The position numbers and the translations under genes were made by a program. 64,000 nucleotides of DNA from Fuerstiella sp. (lineage in GTDB: Bacteria; Planctomycetota; Planctomycetia; Planctomycetales; Planctomycetaceae), in NCBI GenBank assembly GCA_029245955.1, contig JAQWOH010000015.1, forward strand, positions 1-64,000, given 5' to 3'. Of this stretch, positions 45,197 to 53,986 are shown piece after piece. Position 1 is the first letter of the stretch. Each line of letters opens with the position of its first letter. The notes under the pieces are model-generated. The model was not told the DNA's origin, ran no database searches, and saw only the letters and a list, made by a program, of their open reading frames with translations.

Positions 45197-46501
45197 CTAT
45201 TGGGGATCAGCCAGATCCACGCAGATGATTTCGTTGTCGTTGCGGATGTAGGCATGCATGCTGGCGAAGGCCGGCATGCTCCAGACGACGTCGCGACCAT
45301 ACGCAACGTTGCTGGGCTCGATGACTTTTTCGCGGTCGATTTCTTCAAATCCCTGTCGAGACAGCCGGGCGATGATCAGTTCACCGAGTTCGTTGAACAG
45401 CCAGAAGCGATCGTTGTTTTGCACAATGAAGGCTGTTGCGGAATCGGCGGGGCGTTGTCCAAGTACGTCGGTGGTTTCCCACAGTCGTTCGCCGTCGGGA
45501 ATACTGATGGCCCGCATGACTCCTTTCTGATCGAAGCCGTACAGCACGTCATCCACCAGAAACGGCTGAACATTCACCGGACAGATGATGTCTTTCTTGC
45601 CACGCCAGACTTCCGTGGCGGAGGGTTTGCCGGATGCCATTCTGATCATCACACTTTGTTTGTTGAACCCGGCGACGTATACGTACTCACCGGCAACGAC
45701 AGGCGACATGATCATTGAACCGCTGGATGCTTTGTACGGTACTGACCAGTATTCTTTTCCGGTTTCCGGATCTACCGACGTGACTGCGTCCGGACGCAGC
45801 AGCAGCAGTTGGCGCACGCCCGCGTGCTTTATGACTGCAGGCGGCGAATAACCCTGCTGCGGCGATGTTCCCGTGCGCCAGATTTCTACACCCGTCATTT
45901 TGTTCAATGCGACCGCGTGGCTGCCGGGGCCTCCGGCAAGCGTCAGCAGTTTGTTTCCGTCAATCAAAGGATGCGCTGCATATCCCCACAACGGAGTCTT
46001 CGCGCCGTACTCGGTTCTTAGGTTCTTTTGCCACACGACATCGCCGGTTGCAGTATCAAAGCAGAACAGATCTCCTTCTGCGCCCAGCGTGTAGATTCGG
46101 TTACCATCCACACTGGGTGTGCAACGCGGTCCGGCAGGGTACGAAATTGTGTATCTGACTGCGTATTCGTGTTTCCACAGCACGTTTCCAGTCGACTCGT
46201 TCAGGCATAATACTCGTTCTGTACCGGTGAATTCCTTGCGGTCAAAATTGGCGATCCTGACGTTGTCGTCGATCACATAATCGGTGACAAAAACTTTTCC
46301 GTCCGCCACTGCGGGGCCCGCGAATCCACCTGCGATGGGGGTCCGCCACAGAATCTTTGGCCCGCCGTCCGGGAACTTTCTGACGATTCCGGATTCGTAC
46401 CAGACGTTATTGCGTTCAGGCCCCATCCATTGAGGCCAGTCGTCGGCTACCACTGCTGTCTGCGCCGCAGCGACAAGCAACATCAATGCTCGAATCACCA
46501 T
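45197..46501 (-). CDS. exported PQQ-like beta-propeller protein
   Basis: A 434-residue secreted propeller protein. A signal peptide (MVIRALMLLVAAAQTAVVADD) is followed by DWPQWMGPERNNVWYES, the usual start of planctomycete PQQ-binding-like proteins. Blades with the Asp/Gly-x-x-G-x-x-x-W pattern are visible: NESTGNVLWKHEY, DTATGDVVWQKNL, NKMTGVEIWRTGT, DPETGKEYWSVPY. It is a single propeller without a cytochrome domain. It probably forms a two-gene unit with the beta-helix gene downstream. Members of this group are rarely characterised; binding or scaffolding is as likely as dehydrogenase activity. Confidence 0.87.
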   Translation of the reverse strand: MVIRALMLLVAAAQTAVVADDWPQWMGPERNNVWYESGIVRKFPDGGPKILWRTPIAGGFAGPAVADGKVFVTDYVIDDNVRIANFDRKEFTGTERVLCLNESTGNVLWKHEYAVRYTISYPAGPRCTPSVDGNRIYTLGAEGDLFCFDTATGDVVWQKNLRTEYGAKTPLWGYAAHPLIDGNKLLTLAGGPGSHAVALNKMTGVEIWRTGTSPQQGYSPPAVIKHAGVRQLLLLRPDAVTSVDPETGKEYWSVPYKASSGSMIMSPVVAGEYVYVAGFNKQSVMIRMASGKPSATEVWRGKKDIICPVNVQPFLVDDVLYGFDQKGVMRAISIPDGERLWETTDVLGQRPADSATAFIVQNNDRFWLFNELGELIIARLSRQGFEEIDREKVIEPSNVAYGRDVVWSMPAFASMHAYIRNDNEIICVDLADPQ

Positions 46502-46866
46502 TCTAAGCTCCGTTCAATTTTCACGGCCGCACGAATCACTTTCCGGACTTCCGATATTCTGCACGATGAAGCACCGGATGAGGAGTCACTTGGATGTTGG
46601 GAAGGTATCATTTGCTGCCGCGAACTACGTTGACGAACGTCATTCAGGCTCAGGCACATGCGCACTCGGGAGCCGCAGTCGTTCAAGAGAACAGCAAACG
46701 GTCCCGGACAGTGGCCGGGTTCCGGGTCGTTTGCTGCTGTCGCATGATCGCGAATCCCGGAAAAATCTTCAGAAGGGGCGGGTCATATCGCTGACCTGCG
46801 TGTCCGTTCAGGGAATGGTTCCTCAGCACGAACTTTCCACACAGCGCGCGATTCGGATAATTTCTC
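46502..46866. other. gene-free divergent region
   Basis: About 365 bp between the minus-strand PQQ-propeller gene and the plus-strand exporter gene. Frames present here (for instance one starting at 46566) overlap the exporter in another frame and have no motif. No promoter could be assigned. Confidence 0.45.
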
Positions 46867-47865
46867 TTGGCAACCTCAACACCCACGGCTCCTGCAGCAT
46901 CCTGTCGCGTCAGCTACGGGCCGGACGCTGCACTCGTGGGAGTCGCCCTGATCTGGGGAATCAACATCCCGATCATGAAGACCGGGCTGGATCAGCTGGA
47001 CCCATACGTTTTCAATGCTGTTCGCCTCACGATTTCAGCCTGTGTGCTGGGGGCTTTTGCACTGACGGAGTATCGACAGGGGCACCGTTCCCGGCCAGGT
47101 GTGTCGCGAACTCGAATGCTGATCTACGGCATTGTTGTATCCGGAATCTACCAGCTCTTGTTTTTGCTGGGTATCGAAAGAACAACATCGGGGAACACGG
47201 CTCTGATCATTTCCACCGTACCGATGTGGACAGCCCTGCTGGCACGATTGTTCATCGGTGAAAAGCTGCTGCGGATAGCATGGTGCGGGTTACTGGTGGC
47301 GCTGTCGGGCACTGTAATTGTGGCGTTACAGAAGGGTGACGTCACCACCGGCTCAGAGTACCTTGCCGGCAATCTCTGCATTCTGGGTGCTGCGCTCGTC
47401 TGGTCCGGTGCCACTGTTGTGAGTCGGCCGATGCTGAAGTCGATTTCGCCCCTGCGGTTATCGGCGACAGCCGCCGTAATCGCGCTGCCACTGCATCTGC
47501 TGCTTGCCATGGGACGATACGAAGAAAGTGTTCCCTCGCTCCAATCCGTCGATGTCTGGCTGGTCATTCTGTACGCGGGTGTTCTTTCCAGCGGACTGGC
47601 CCTGCCGATGTGGAATTTCGGCGTGCGTCATGCTGGCGCCGCACATGCGGCCATCATTCAGAACGTGATTCCTCTGATCGCGATCGTCGCAGCGTGGCTG
47701 ACTCGAGGAGAATCCGCGACAAGAGCTCAACTGTTTGGGGGTGGACTCATTCTCAGTGGGCTGGTCATCATGAGGTACGGACGTCAGAATTACGGTGTGA
47801 TGCCCGTCGCGGAATCGGAAACAAAACGTACGGGCCCTTCGCCGCAGGGACAAAGTCCCGAGTGA
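46867..47865 (+). CDS. DMT/EamA-family transporter
   Basis: A 332-residue inner-membrane protein with ten hydrophobic segments and the EamA two-repeat layout. The first repeat starts with ALVGVALIWGINIPIMK and the second with LCILGAALVWSGATVVSRP. Both include the end-of-repeat ALSGTVIVAL- and GGLILSGLVIM-type segments. Members export amino acids, nucleosides or other small metabolites; the substrate cannot be predicted. The start is a TTG at 46867 without a clear ribosome binding site, so the first residues are uncertain. The gene runs into a hairpin at its stop codon. Confidence 0.85.
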   Translation: MATSTPTAPAASCRVSYGPDAALVGVALIWGINIPIMKTGLDQLDPYVFNAVRLTISACVLGAFALTEYRQGHRSRPGVSRTRMLIYGIVVSGIYQLLFLLGIERTTSGNTALIISTVPMWTALLARLFIGEKLLRIAWCGLLVALSGTVIVALQKGDVTTGSEYLAGNLCILGAALVWSGATVVSRPMLKSISPLRLSATAAVIALPLHLLLAMGRYEESVPSLQSVDVWLVILYAGVLSSGLALPMWNFGVRHAGAAHAAIIQNVIPLIAIVAAWLTRGESATRAQLFGGGLILSGLVIMRYGRQNYGVMPVAESETKRTGPSPQGQSPE

Positions 47866-47881
47866 GCTGATCGCACTCGGG
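47857..47881. other. hairpin spanning the exporter stop codon
   Basis: CCCGAGTG (47857-47864) and CACTCGGG (47874-47881) form a perfect 8-bp stem with a 9-nt loop. It covers the exporter stop and ends 9 bp before the ATG of the next gene, so it could affect translation of that gene. There is no T run, so it is not an ordinary terminator. Confidence 0.5.
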
Positions 47882-47890
47882 GTACTGATT

Positions 47891-48412
47891 ATGGTATCCG
47901 CTGTCCCCATCTTCTTTGTCAATTTTATGTCGTGGGTGATCATCGGTCATCACAATCCGGACTGGGCTGCCCTGCCGAACCAAGCTGAAAACATCAGAAA
48001 GCCGCGAGAACTGAACCTGGAGTCCGGTCGCTGTGTGTGTTTCTGTGATCGCTCGAAGGAAGAACGGGAAGACGAAACGGTAAAGGCGGCTGTCGTCGTC
48101 GGCCCGTGGGGCACGATCAATCTCTGGGGCAGTGCTCCGAATATGGTGCGCAAGCCTGGTCTGACGTTTCTGTTCTATTTTGTGACGGCTGTGTTTATCG
48201 CTTATCCTGGAACGTTCGCGCTGAATTCGGGAGCGGACTTCAGCAAAGTGGTTCAGGTCACCGGAACTGTTGCTATTCTGGCTCATTGCTTCCCGTTCAT
48301 GTCGACCAATATCCGGTTCGGTGCGACACGGAAGAAAATTCTGATGGACGTTGTGGACGGTGTTGTTTACAGCATCATTACCGGAGCAAGTTCTGGCACG
48401 ATGTGGCCGTAA
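47891..48412 (+). CDS. small membrane protein of unknown function
   Basis: A 173-residue protein with an N-terminal hydrophobic stretch (AVPIFFVNFMSWVIIG), a soluble section (about 20-85) with GHHNPDWAALPNQAE, and three further hydrophobic segments (KPGLTFLFYFVTAVFIAYPG, VTGTVAILAHCFPFMS, VVYSIITGASSGTMWP). The layout matches an uncharacterised family of bacterial membrane proteins whose members end in the same way, with W-P. The frame is open and hydrophobic upstream of the ATG (LIALGVLI), so the true start may lie a few codons earlier. It follows the exporter by 25 bp and may be co-transcribed with it. Confidence 0.72.
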   Translation: MVSAVPIFFVNFMSWVIIGHHNPDWAALPNQAENIRKPRELNLESGRCVCFCDRSKEEREDETVKAAVVVGPWGTINLWGSAPNMVRKPGLTFLFYFVTAVFIAYPGTFALNSGADFSKVVQVTGTVAILAHCFPFMSTNIRFGATRKKILMDVVDGVVYSIITGASSGTMWP

Positions 48413-48439
48413 GGACGACTTCTGAAAGGACCTTGGAAA

Positions 48440-49297
48440 ATGTGTTATTCTTCGATTATTAAACGGCGTTATTCAACTTTCAAAGACCTGACGTCAACCG
48501 TGTCAGTTTGCCTGCGGCTTGCGATCGTCGTGTGTGCTACGGCGGTGACAGTTGCTGGTCAGGAACTGCCGTCAGTTCGAGTACTGTGCTACAATATTCA
48601 TTATGGTCAGGGAAACGACGGTGTCTACGACATCCCTCGGCTGGCACAGGTGATCAATCGATTGAAACCGGATCTGGTCGCGTTGCAGGAAGTCGACGTT
48701 GGTGTCGAACGGTCGGGGCGCATTCACGAAGCGCAGCGACTCGGACAACTAACGGATATGGCGGTTCGTTACGGGCCGACTCAGCACTACCAGGGCGGTT
48801 TGTACGGCAATGCCGTTTTAAGTCGATTGCCAATCCTGGATGTGTTGATCCAGCCGCTGCCGTACACCGAAAGCACGGTCGAACGCACGACTTATCCTCG
48901 CGGGGCAATCGCCGTGACTGTACGTGACCCGAACGATCAACCGCTGCGGTTCATCAGCACCCATTTTCAGCACAATGTGGAAGAAGACAGGGTTGCCGAG
49001 GCACATGCGATTAACAGACTGTTTGCCAACGAAGCAGACAACATTCCAACAATTCTTGCCGGCGACATGAATGCGACTCCGGCTGCAGAACCGGTCACCG
49101 TTCTGCAACAGCGGTGGACGAATGCGATCGATAAATCAGCCGCTCCGTCCGCGCCTTCCAGGAAGCCGCGCAGTCGCATCGATTACATTTTCTTTCGACC
49201 GACAGGGCAGTTTCGTGTCGTCGAAACCCGTGTTATTGATGAACCGATGGCGTCCGACCACTGTCCCGTTTTCGCCGTGTTTGAGTTGGTGAAGTAA
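48440..49297 (+). CDS. secreted endonuclease/exonuclease/phosphatase-family protein
   Basis: A 285-residue EEP-fold hydrolase with an N-terminal hydrophobic export signal (LRLAIVVCATAVTVAG). The conserved catalytic and metal residues are seen in LCYNIHYG (Asn), ALQEVD (Glu), GNAVLSRLP, STHFQHN (His), AGDMNATP (Asp and Asn), RIDYIFF (Asp) and ASDHCPVFA (Asp-His). The fold covers nucleases, sphingomyelinases and inositol phosphatases. Its exported location favours a lipid or nucleic-acid substrate, but which one is not clear. AAAGGA precedes the ATG. It follows the small membrane protein by 27 bp. Confidence 0.9.
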   Translation: MCYSSIIKRRYSTFKDLTSTVSVCLRLAIVVCATAVTVAGQELPSVRVLCYNIHYGQGNDGVYDIPRLAQVINRLKPDLVALQEVDVGVERSGRIHEAQRLGQLTDMAVRYGPTQHYQGGLYGNAVLSRLPILDVLIQPLPYTESTVERTTYPRGAIAVTVRDPNDQPLRFISTHFQHNVEEDRVAEAHAINRLFANEADNIPTILAGDMNATPAAEPVTVLQQRWTNAIDKSAAPSAPSRKPRSRIDYIFFRPTGQFRVVETRVIDEPMASDHCPVFAVFELVK

Positions 49298-49387
49298 GCC
49301 TCGACCGTGTTGGATACAAGCGTACAGCGCAGGTAAGTTTTCCGAACGCACGAAACTCTCTTGCTTACGTTCCGTACACGTAACTCT

Positions 49388-51199
49388 TCAAAATTTTCTC
49401 AGCCGAGTCTTCGTTGCGATACTCCGCTGATCTTCGATCTGCATGCCCGTGATCTTCCACTGCCCCTGGCGAGGCTCGACCGAAAACAATGCTGCGAACT
49501 GGTTTTGTCGTTCGTGGACATGCCCCCAGTGTTCCACCGTCCCACTGACGGTCCAGCGACTTCGATAGCGAAAGCCGGGCCACATTGCAGTCGGCGGCTC
49601 AACGGACCGCTGGCCATCGTCGTATTCGACAGCTCGCACGCGGGCGACGGCGCCGCCCTGTTCACGGATCTGCAGACTTTCACGCAGTTGCAGATACAGC
49701 GTTTCCAGCAACGGGCCGTCAACTGACTGGTTCAGCGCTTCATAAATTCTGTCTTCTGTGCCAAAGTCAAGGGCACGGTAGGCACCGGAGTGGAGTCGTT
49801 CAAAAATGCCGTCGGTGTCTGCGACTTCGGGCGGTGGCGCGAATGGATGTGGAAGCACGATTCGTGCGAACGGCCAGGTTACGGCACCCATCACGCAGAA
49901 TGCCGCGGCAAACCGTCTGCCCTGAGTCTTTCCGAAAATCGCACACGCCAAAGCCAGCACAACTGCGCAGATGGTGGCGATCGGAACGACCAGTTGCGGC
50001 AGTGAAGGCAGATCCGCAGCTACTGCGGCGACCGGCTGTGGCAGGACACTTTCATCTGCGGCGAACCGAAACATGTTGTCTGCAGGTTCGTTGAATCGGG
50101 AGAATTCGAAACGCTGTATCGTATCCGGATAAGAGAATACGACGGACTGTATTTTGCGAAGCGAGGCGTGAAATTTGTTCCACGTAAGACTGGCTTCGCG
50201 GACAGAATCGTCAGTTGTCCGATAGGTCATGATGACGCCAACTCGACCATTGGCCAGACTCACCCTGCGCTGTTCCGCCTGGCGGGCGAAGTCTTTCAGG
50301 TCCAGCCCGTAGAAGTCGATGCGCGTGAATTCCGGTTTAACGGCGCTGCCATTGATCGTCGTGGGATTCACGTCTGACAGCCAGTCACGAATCAGTGCTC
50401 GAACACCGTCCTGTTCGCTGACTTCGATGAATGCCGGGTCCTTGTGATTCATCGGAATGATGGTGCGCAGGCTGGCCAGTGGAATCAGTACTTCGTGCCG
50501 CACTTCGGCGGGCTCAACGTAGATGAATGAATACACGCTGCTGTAGCTGGTAATTCCCAGAGTTGCTTCTCGCTGTTTTTCAAACCACGCATCCCAGTCC
50601 TCGTCAGACGATTCGTCCGTGAGTTGTTGCTGGTCCCAGTCAAAACGCAACGTCTCTGCGGTCCCCGGCTTGAGAGATTCGGTGTAGGTCATTTCCGTGC
50701 CGGCCTGATGCAAAGTCAGTTTCATCTCGGACGGAAAGATGAAGTTTTCATCGCTGATGTCCTGCTGCAGTGTCAGAAACTCTGGCGGTTCTGAAAATGG
50801 ATATTCCAGTTCATACGTGGCTGTGTGCAGCATCAGATCGTCAACGGGGATTCCTTCGTCAGGAATTTCAAACCGCTGTACATCAGTGACACTGCCCTTG
50901 AACGCGTCGCCTGTGGCATTACGCAGATTGAACTTGTCCAGCAGGAACTGTTTGTGCTGTTCCAGGCCGCGGCTGAGTTCATTCGCCGGGATCACGTCCA
51001 TTGTGTCCGGTTCCAGGTCCTGAAACAGAAACAGGTCTTCGGCAAACAGTTTGATTCTGACGCGAGCGGCCGTCCGCGTTACAAAGACCTGCGCTTCTGT
51101 CACAGAAATCGGATGGGCGGCCCGGGTGACCGTGCCTGTTCCTGTGTCGCACAGCAATGTCAGTATATACGCACCAAACATGCGAGCAAAAAACGTCAT
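49388..51199 (-). CDS. exported membrane protein with a HupE-like N-terminal domain
   Basis: A 603-residue protein. After the N-terminal hydrophobic segment comes HPISVTEAQVFV, then AEDLFLFQDLEPD, a sequence very like the periplasmic N-terminal part of HupE/UreJ-type proteins. The long middle (about 100-390) shows no recognisable domain. Two membrane segments lie around 403-452 (LVVPIATICAVVLALACAIFG and AAAFCVMGAVTWPFARIVLP). The last 150 residues are soluble and end in VSGTVEHWGHVHERQNQFAALFSV, a compact beta-rich tail. No catalytic motif is seen. I do not recognise the full architecture, and the metal-transport association of HupE does not transfer automatically. Confidence 0.72.
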   Translation of the reverse strand: MTFFARMFGAYILTLLCDTGTGTVTRAAHPISVTEAQVFVTRTAARVRIKLFAEDLFLFQDLEPDTMDVIPANELSRGLEQHKQFLLDKFNLRNATGDAFKGSVTDVQRFEIPDEGIPVDDLMLHTATYELEYPFSEPPEFLTLQQDISDENFIFPSEMKLTLHQAGTEMTYTESLKPGTAETLRFDWDQQQLTDESSDEDWDAWFEKQREATLGITSYSSVYSFIYVEPAEVRHEVLIPLASLRTIIPMNHKDPAFIEVSEQDGVRALIRDWLSDVNPTTINGSAVKPEFTRIDFYGLDLKDFARQAEQRRVSLANGRVGVIMTYRTTDDSVREASLTWNKFHASLRKIQSVVFSYPDTIQRFEFSRFNEPADNMFRFAADESVLPQPVAAVAADLPSLPQLVVPIATICAVVLALACAIFGKTQGRRFAAAFCVMGAVTWPFARIVLPHPFAPPPEVADTDGIFERLHSGAYRALDFGTEDRIYEALNQSVDGPLLETLYLQLRESLQIREQGGAVARVRAVEYDDGQRSVEPPTAMWPGFRYRSRWTVSGTVEHWGHVHERQNQFAALFSVEPRQGQWKITGMQIEDQRSIATKTRLRKF

Positions 51200-51455
51200 G
51201 AACGCGAACCTGTGAGGGCCTCTGCAGAGAATATTGGCGGAATGGCGGGTCGGAGCGGACGCGCTGTATTCGAGCAGCAGCTCGAACAGACCGCCGATGA
51301 TTGTTCAGCATACTCGAAACACAGCGGGAACAAACCCGTCTTTTGTTGATGAAGTTTGATTCCGTCTGTCCGGGGCGGCCCACGGGCGCTGTGCACAGGC
51401 ATTTGGGCGTCGTACACTGTGTTCTTTGTGACGCGACTACCAGGGATACAGAATC

Positions 51456-52838
51456 ATGAGAATAAGCTTTGTTGCAATACTTGGTCTTTCCATCTGTCTT
51501 TCGTTGTCTTCTCGCGGTGCCGCAGCGAAAGACGGGCAGTTTGATGTGGAGTCAAATCTTCTGGCCGGCGTCGCTAAAGTCGATATCACGCCGGACGATG
51601 TCGAAGGCATGGAAGTGACCGGTCATCGTCGAATTGTCCACGGTGTGCGCGATCCGTTGCGCGCCGGTGTTCTGGTGCTGAGCGATGGCTCCACTAAAGC
51701 TGCCATTGTAACGCTGGACACGATCGGTGCGTGGGATGAAATGGTTAAGCTGGCGCGGGCGCGCATCGAGCGGGAAACGACGATCCCGTCAGTGAACATT
51801 ATCGTTGCCGCGTCGCACAACCATTCCGGCCCGAACTTTGATGCCGGTTCCAAGTGGGGTCGCGAGCTGATCGACAAACTGGGGGGTGCCGCGAAGCAGG
51901 CGGCGGACGGCATGCGGACGGTCACCGTTGGTTACGACGAAGACCGGATTGGATTCGGCATCAACCGCCGCAAAGTGATCGACGGCCGTGCAGTCGTTCG
52001 TCTCAATCCGGAAGGGCCCAATGATCAGCGAGTCAAGGTGTTGCGGTTCGATGACGGTCAGTCGTTGACACCTCTGGCCGTACTGATGCATGCGGTTTGT
52101 CATCCGTGCTTTTTTACCTGGGGAGACAAAGGTACGCAGCCATACCCCAATGGATTTCCGAAGATGAGCGCTGACTTTCCCGGCGAAGCGCAGAGTTTTG
52201 TTGAGATGTGTTACGGTCAGAACACAAGCGCGATGTTTCTGCAGGGATGTGCGGGAGACATTCGACCTAACCTGCCCGGGTTTCCGTACCGCTGTGCCGA
52301 TGAAGCGGATATCCAATGGGCCGGTCGAGATCTCGGCAGTGCGGTCGTTCGTTCGCTCGCTCGTTCTGTGACGCGTGAACAGCTGAAAGAGCGACCGTCC
52401 TACTATCAGATTCGTGCGGCCAGCACAGTTGTGTCGCTGCCGGGTAAAGAGGGCAGAGTAGCGGCTGAATTGTCCGCGTTGAAAATAGGTCCGTATCTGC
52501 TGCTGACAATGCCAGGCGAACCGATGGTTGAGTACGGATTCAAGCTGGAAAAAGCGATCGCGGATCGAGCGATTCCCATTATCGTTGGATACGCGAATGG
52601 GAATCTGGGCTATATCGCTACGGCTGACGCATTCGATGTCGGGGGTTATGAGCCGAACACTTCGAAGCTGACGCCGGAAGCCGAGCTGATAATTCTGACG
52701 GAGCTGGGACAACTGGCTGACCGTGTGGTGGGTGACGTCTTTGAATCGTTCTCAAAGCATCCCAAAGAAATCAAGCTGCGAGAAGAGCAGGCGAAGGCAC
52801 GAAAAGCGAAGATCAACTCCGGGAAGTCGGATCAGTAG
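51456..52838 (+). CDS. neutral/alkaline ceramidase-like exported hydrolase
   Basis: A 460-residue protein with a signal peptide (MRISFVAILGLSICLSLSSRGAAA). It opens with LLAGVAKVDITPDDVEGM, the start of the neutral/alkaline non-lysosomal ceramidase N-terminal domain. It has AASHNHSGPNFDAGSKWG (catalytic and zinc-binding region in the family) and LMHAVCHPC with further zinc-ligand candidates, plus a later GYANGNLGYIATADAF segment. The family hydrolyses the amide bond of ceramides. Planctomycete relatives are common, but their true substrates are largely unknown. It is monocistronic on the plus strand. Confidence 0.87.
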   Translation: MRISFVAILGLSICLSLSSRGAAAKDGQFDVESNLLAGVAKVDITPDDVEGMEVTGHRRIVHGVRDPLRAGVLVLSDGSTKAAIVTLDTIGAWDEMVKLARARIERETTIPSVNIIVAASHNHSGPNFDAGSKWGRELIDKLGGAAKQAADGMRTVTVGYDEDRIGFGINRRKVIDGRAVVRLNPEGPNDQRVKVLRFDDGQSLTPLAVLMHAVCHPCFFTWGDKGTQPYPNGFPKMSADFPGEAQSFVEMCYGQNTSAMFLQGCAGDIRPNLPGFPYRCADEADIQWAGRDLGSAVVRSLARSVTREQLKERPSYYQIRAASTVVSLPGKEGRVAAELSALKIGPYLLLTMPGEPMVEYGFKLEKAIADRAIPIIVGYANGNLGYIATADAFDVGGYEPNTSKLTPEAELIILTELGQLADRVVGDVFESFSKHPKEIKLREEQAKARKAKINSGKSDQ

Positions 52839-52900
52839 CAGGCGTCTGCTGTTGCGTGAGCCCTGTTCGTGATGTATGCCACGCAGGCACAGGCGACGTA

Positions 52901-53986
52901 CTACTTTGCCGTCTCCGGTGCGGCCTTTGCCGGCGTCGTTGTGTCAGCAGGTCGCTTAGCAGTCATGCGGTAGATTCTGGCGTGGCCATCGGCGTGGGCG
53001 ACAGCCACTCGAAGATTGTCCGAAAGAAGATCCAGTCCTCGAGCGGCACTGGGCAGCTTCATTGTATGAAATGCTTTTTCTTCTTCCGGTCTGTAAAACC
53101 ACAATTCGCCTTTGCCACTACGATCAGCAACGGCTGTAATAACGAAGTTGTCAGGGTGAAAACGTACGCCCCAGGCAATCCCTTTCACATTGTTGTCGTC
53201 TGATTTGATCTGTTTAATTTCTTTTCCAGTCGTCCAGTCGAACAGAACAACGATCGGGTCCTGCACGCCGGCGAATGAATTGGTCACTTTGGTGATGCCT
53301 GCGCTGGCCCACTGGCTGCCATCGGCTTTGAACTGCAGGTCGCGAGAACCACCCATGTCGGCAGCAAATTTTTTGTCGTAGCCGGTCATCACGCTGCCAT
53401 CGATGCTCTGCTTGTGTTTGCCCGACTGCAGATCCCAGACGTTGATGCCGCCCATCAGATCCTGTGAGACCAGATGTGTGCCATCAGGATGAAAGCTGAC
53501 GCCATAGACATGCCGTTCATGACCTGAGAATTCATGCACAATTTTGCCATCACCAATATTCCAGACTTTGACCCGCAGGTCGTTACCGCAGGTGGCCAGC
53601 TGCTGTCCATCCGGGCTGACGCGCACAAAACGTGCGGCTCCTTTATGCGCATGTATTGTCCGCAGCGGTTTCGGTTCAGACTGTGAGGTATCCCAGACGT
53701 TTACAATGCCACCCCAGCAGGCAGTGAACATGCGATTACCATCGGCAGAAAAATCGATTGACCGGACCCAGCTTTTGTGTCCTTTGAGCGTTCGTCGCTC
53801 ACTGCTTGCCAGCTCCCAAAGCTGTACGTCCGGATCTTCGGCACCGGCGGCGACAAAACGGTCTGTCGGGTCAACTCGCAGTGTTGTCAGGGCAATCTCG
53901 TGCTTGAACTCAGCCACCTGATGTGATTGCGTCACGTCGAGCAGATTGCGGTCGATCGTATTCTTGTCAGCGATATCTGCATTCAT
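52901..53986 (-). CDS. WD40-repeat protein
   Basis: A 361-residue protein made mostly of WD40-type repeats: RTLKGHKSWVRSIDFSADG, AARFVRVSPDGQQLATCGN, HVYGVSFHPDGTHLVSQD and related stretches, with VKVWNI, INVWDLQ and VQLWELA blade ends. It has no signal peptide. Its ATG overlaps the stop of the DUF1501 gene by 4 bp, so it is translationally coupled to it. A WD40 protein encoded after DUF1549 and DUF1501 is a recurring planctomycete arrangement whose biochemical meaning is not known. Confidence 0.9.
   Translation of the reverse strand: MNADIADKNTIDRNLLDVTQSHQVAEFKHEIALTTLRVDPTDRFVAAGAEDPDVQLWELASSERRTLKGHKSWVRSIDFSADGNRMFTACWGGIVNVWDTSQSEPKPLRTIHAHKGAARFVRVSPDGQQLATCGNDLRVKVWNIGDGKIVHEFSGHERHVYGVSFHPDGTHLVSQDLMGGINVWDLQSGKHKQSIDGSVMTGYDKKFAADMGGSRDLQFKADGSQWASAGITKVTNSFAGVQDPIVVLFDWTTGKEIKQIKSDDNNVKGIAWGVRFHPDNFVITAVADRSGKGELWFYRPEEEKAFHTMKLPSAARGLDLLSDNLRVAVAHADGHARIYRMTAKRPADTTTPAKAAPETAK

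Noticed and set aside
46566..47261. A 231-codon frame overlapping the exporter gene
   Set aside because: It lies in another frame of a clear membrane-transport gene and is rich in Arg/His/Ser, as expected for an out-of-frame translation.
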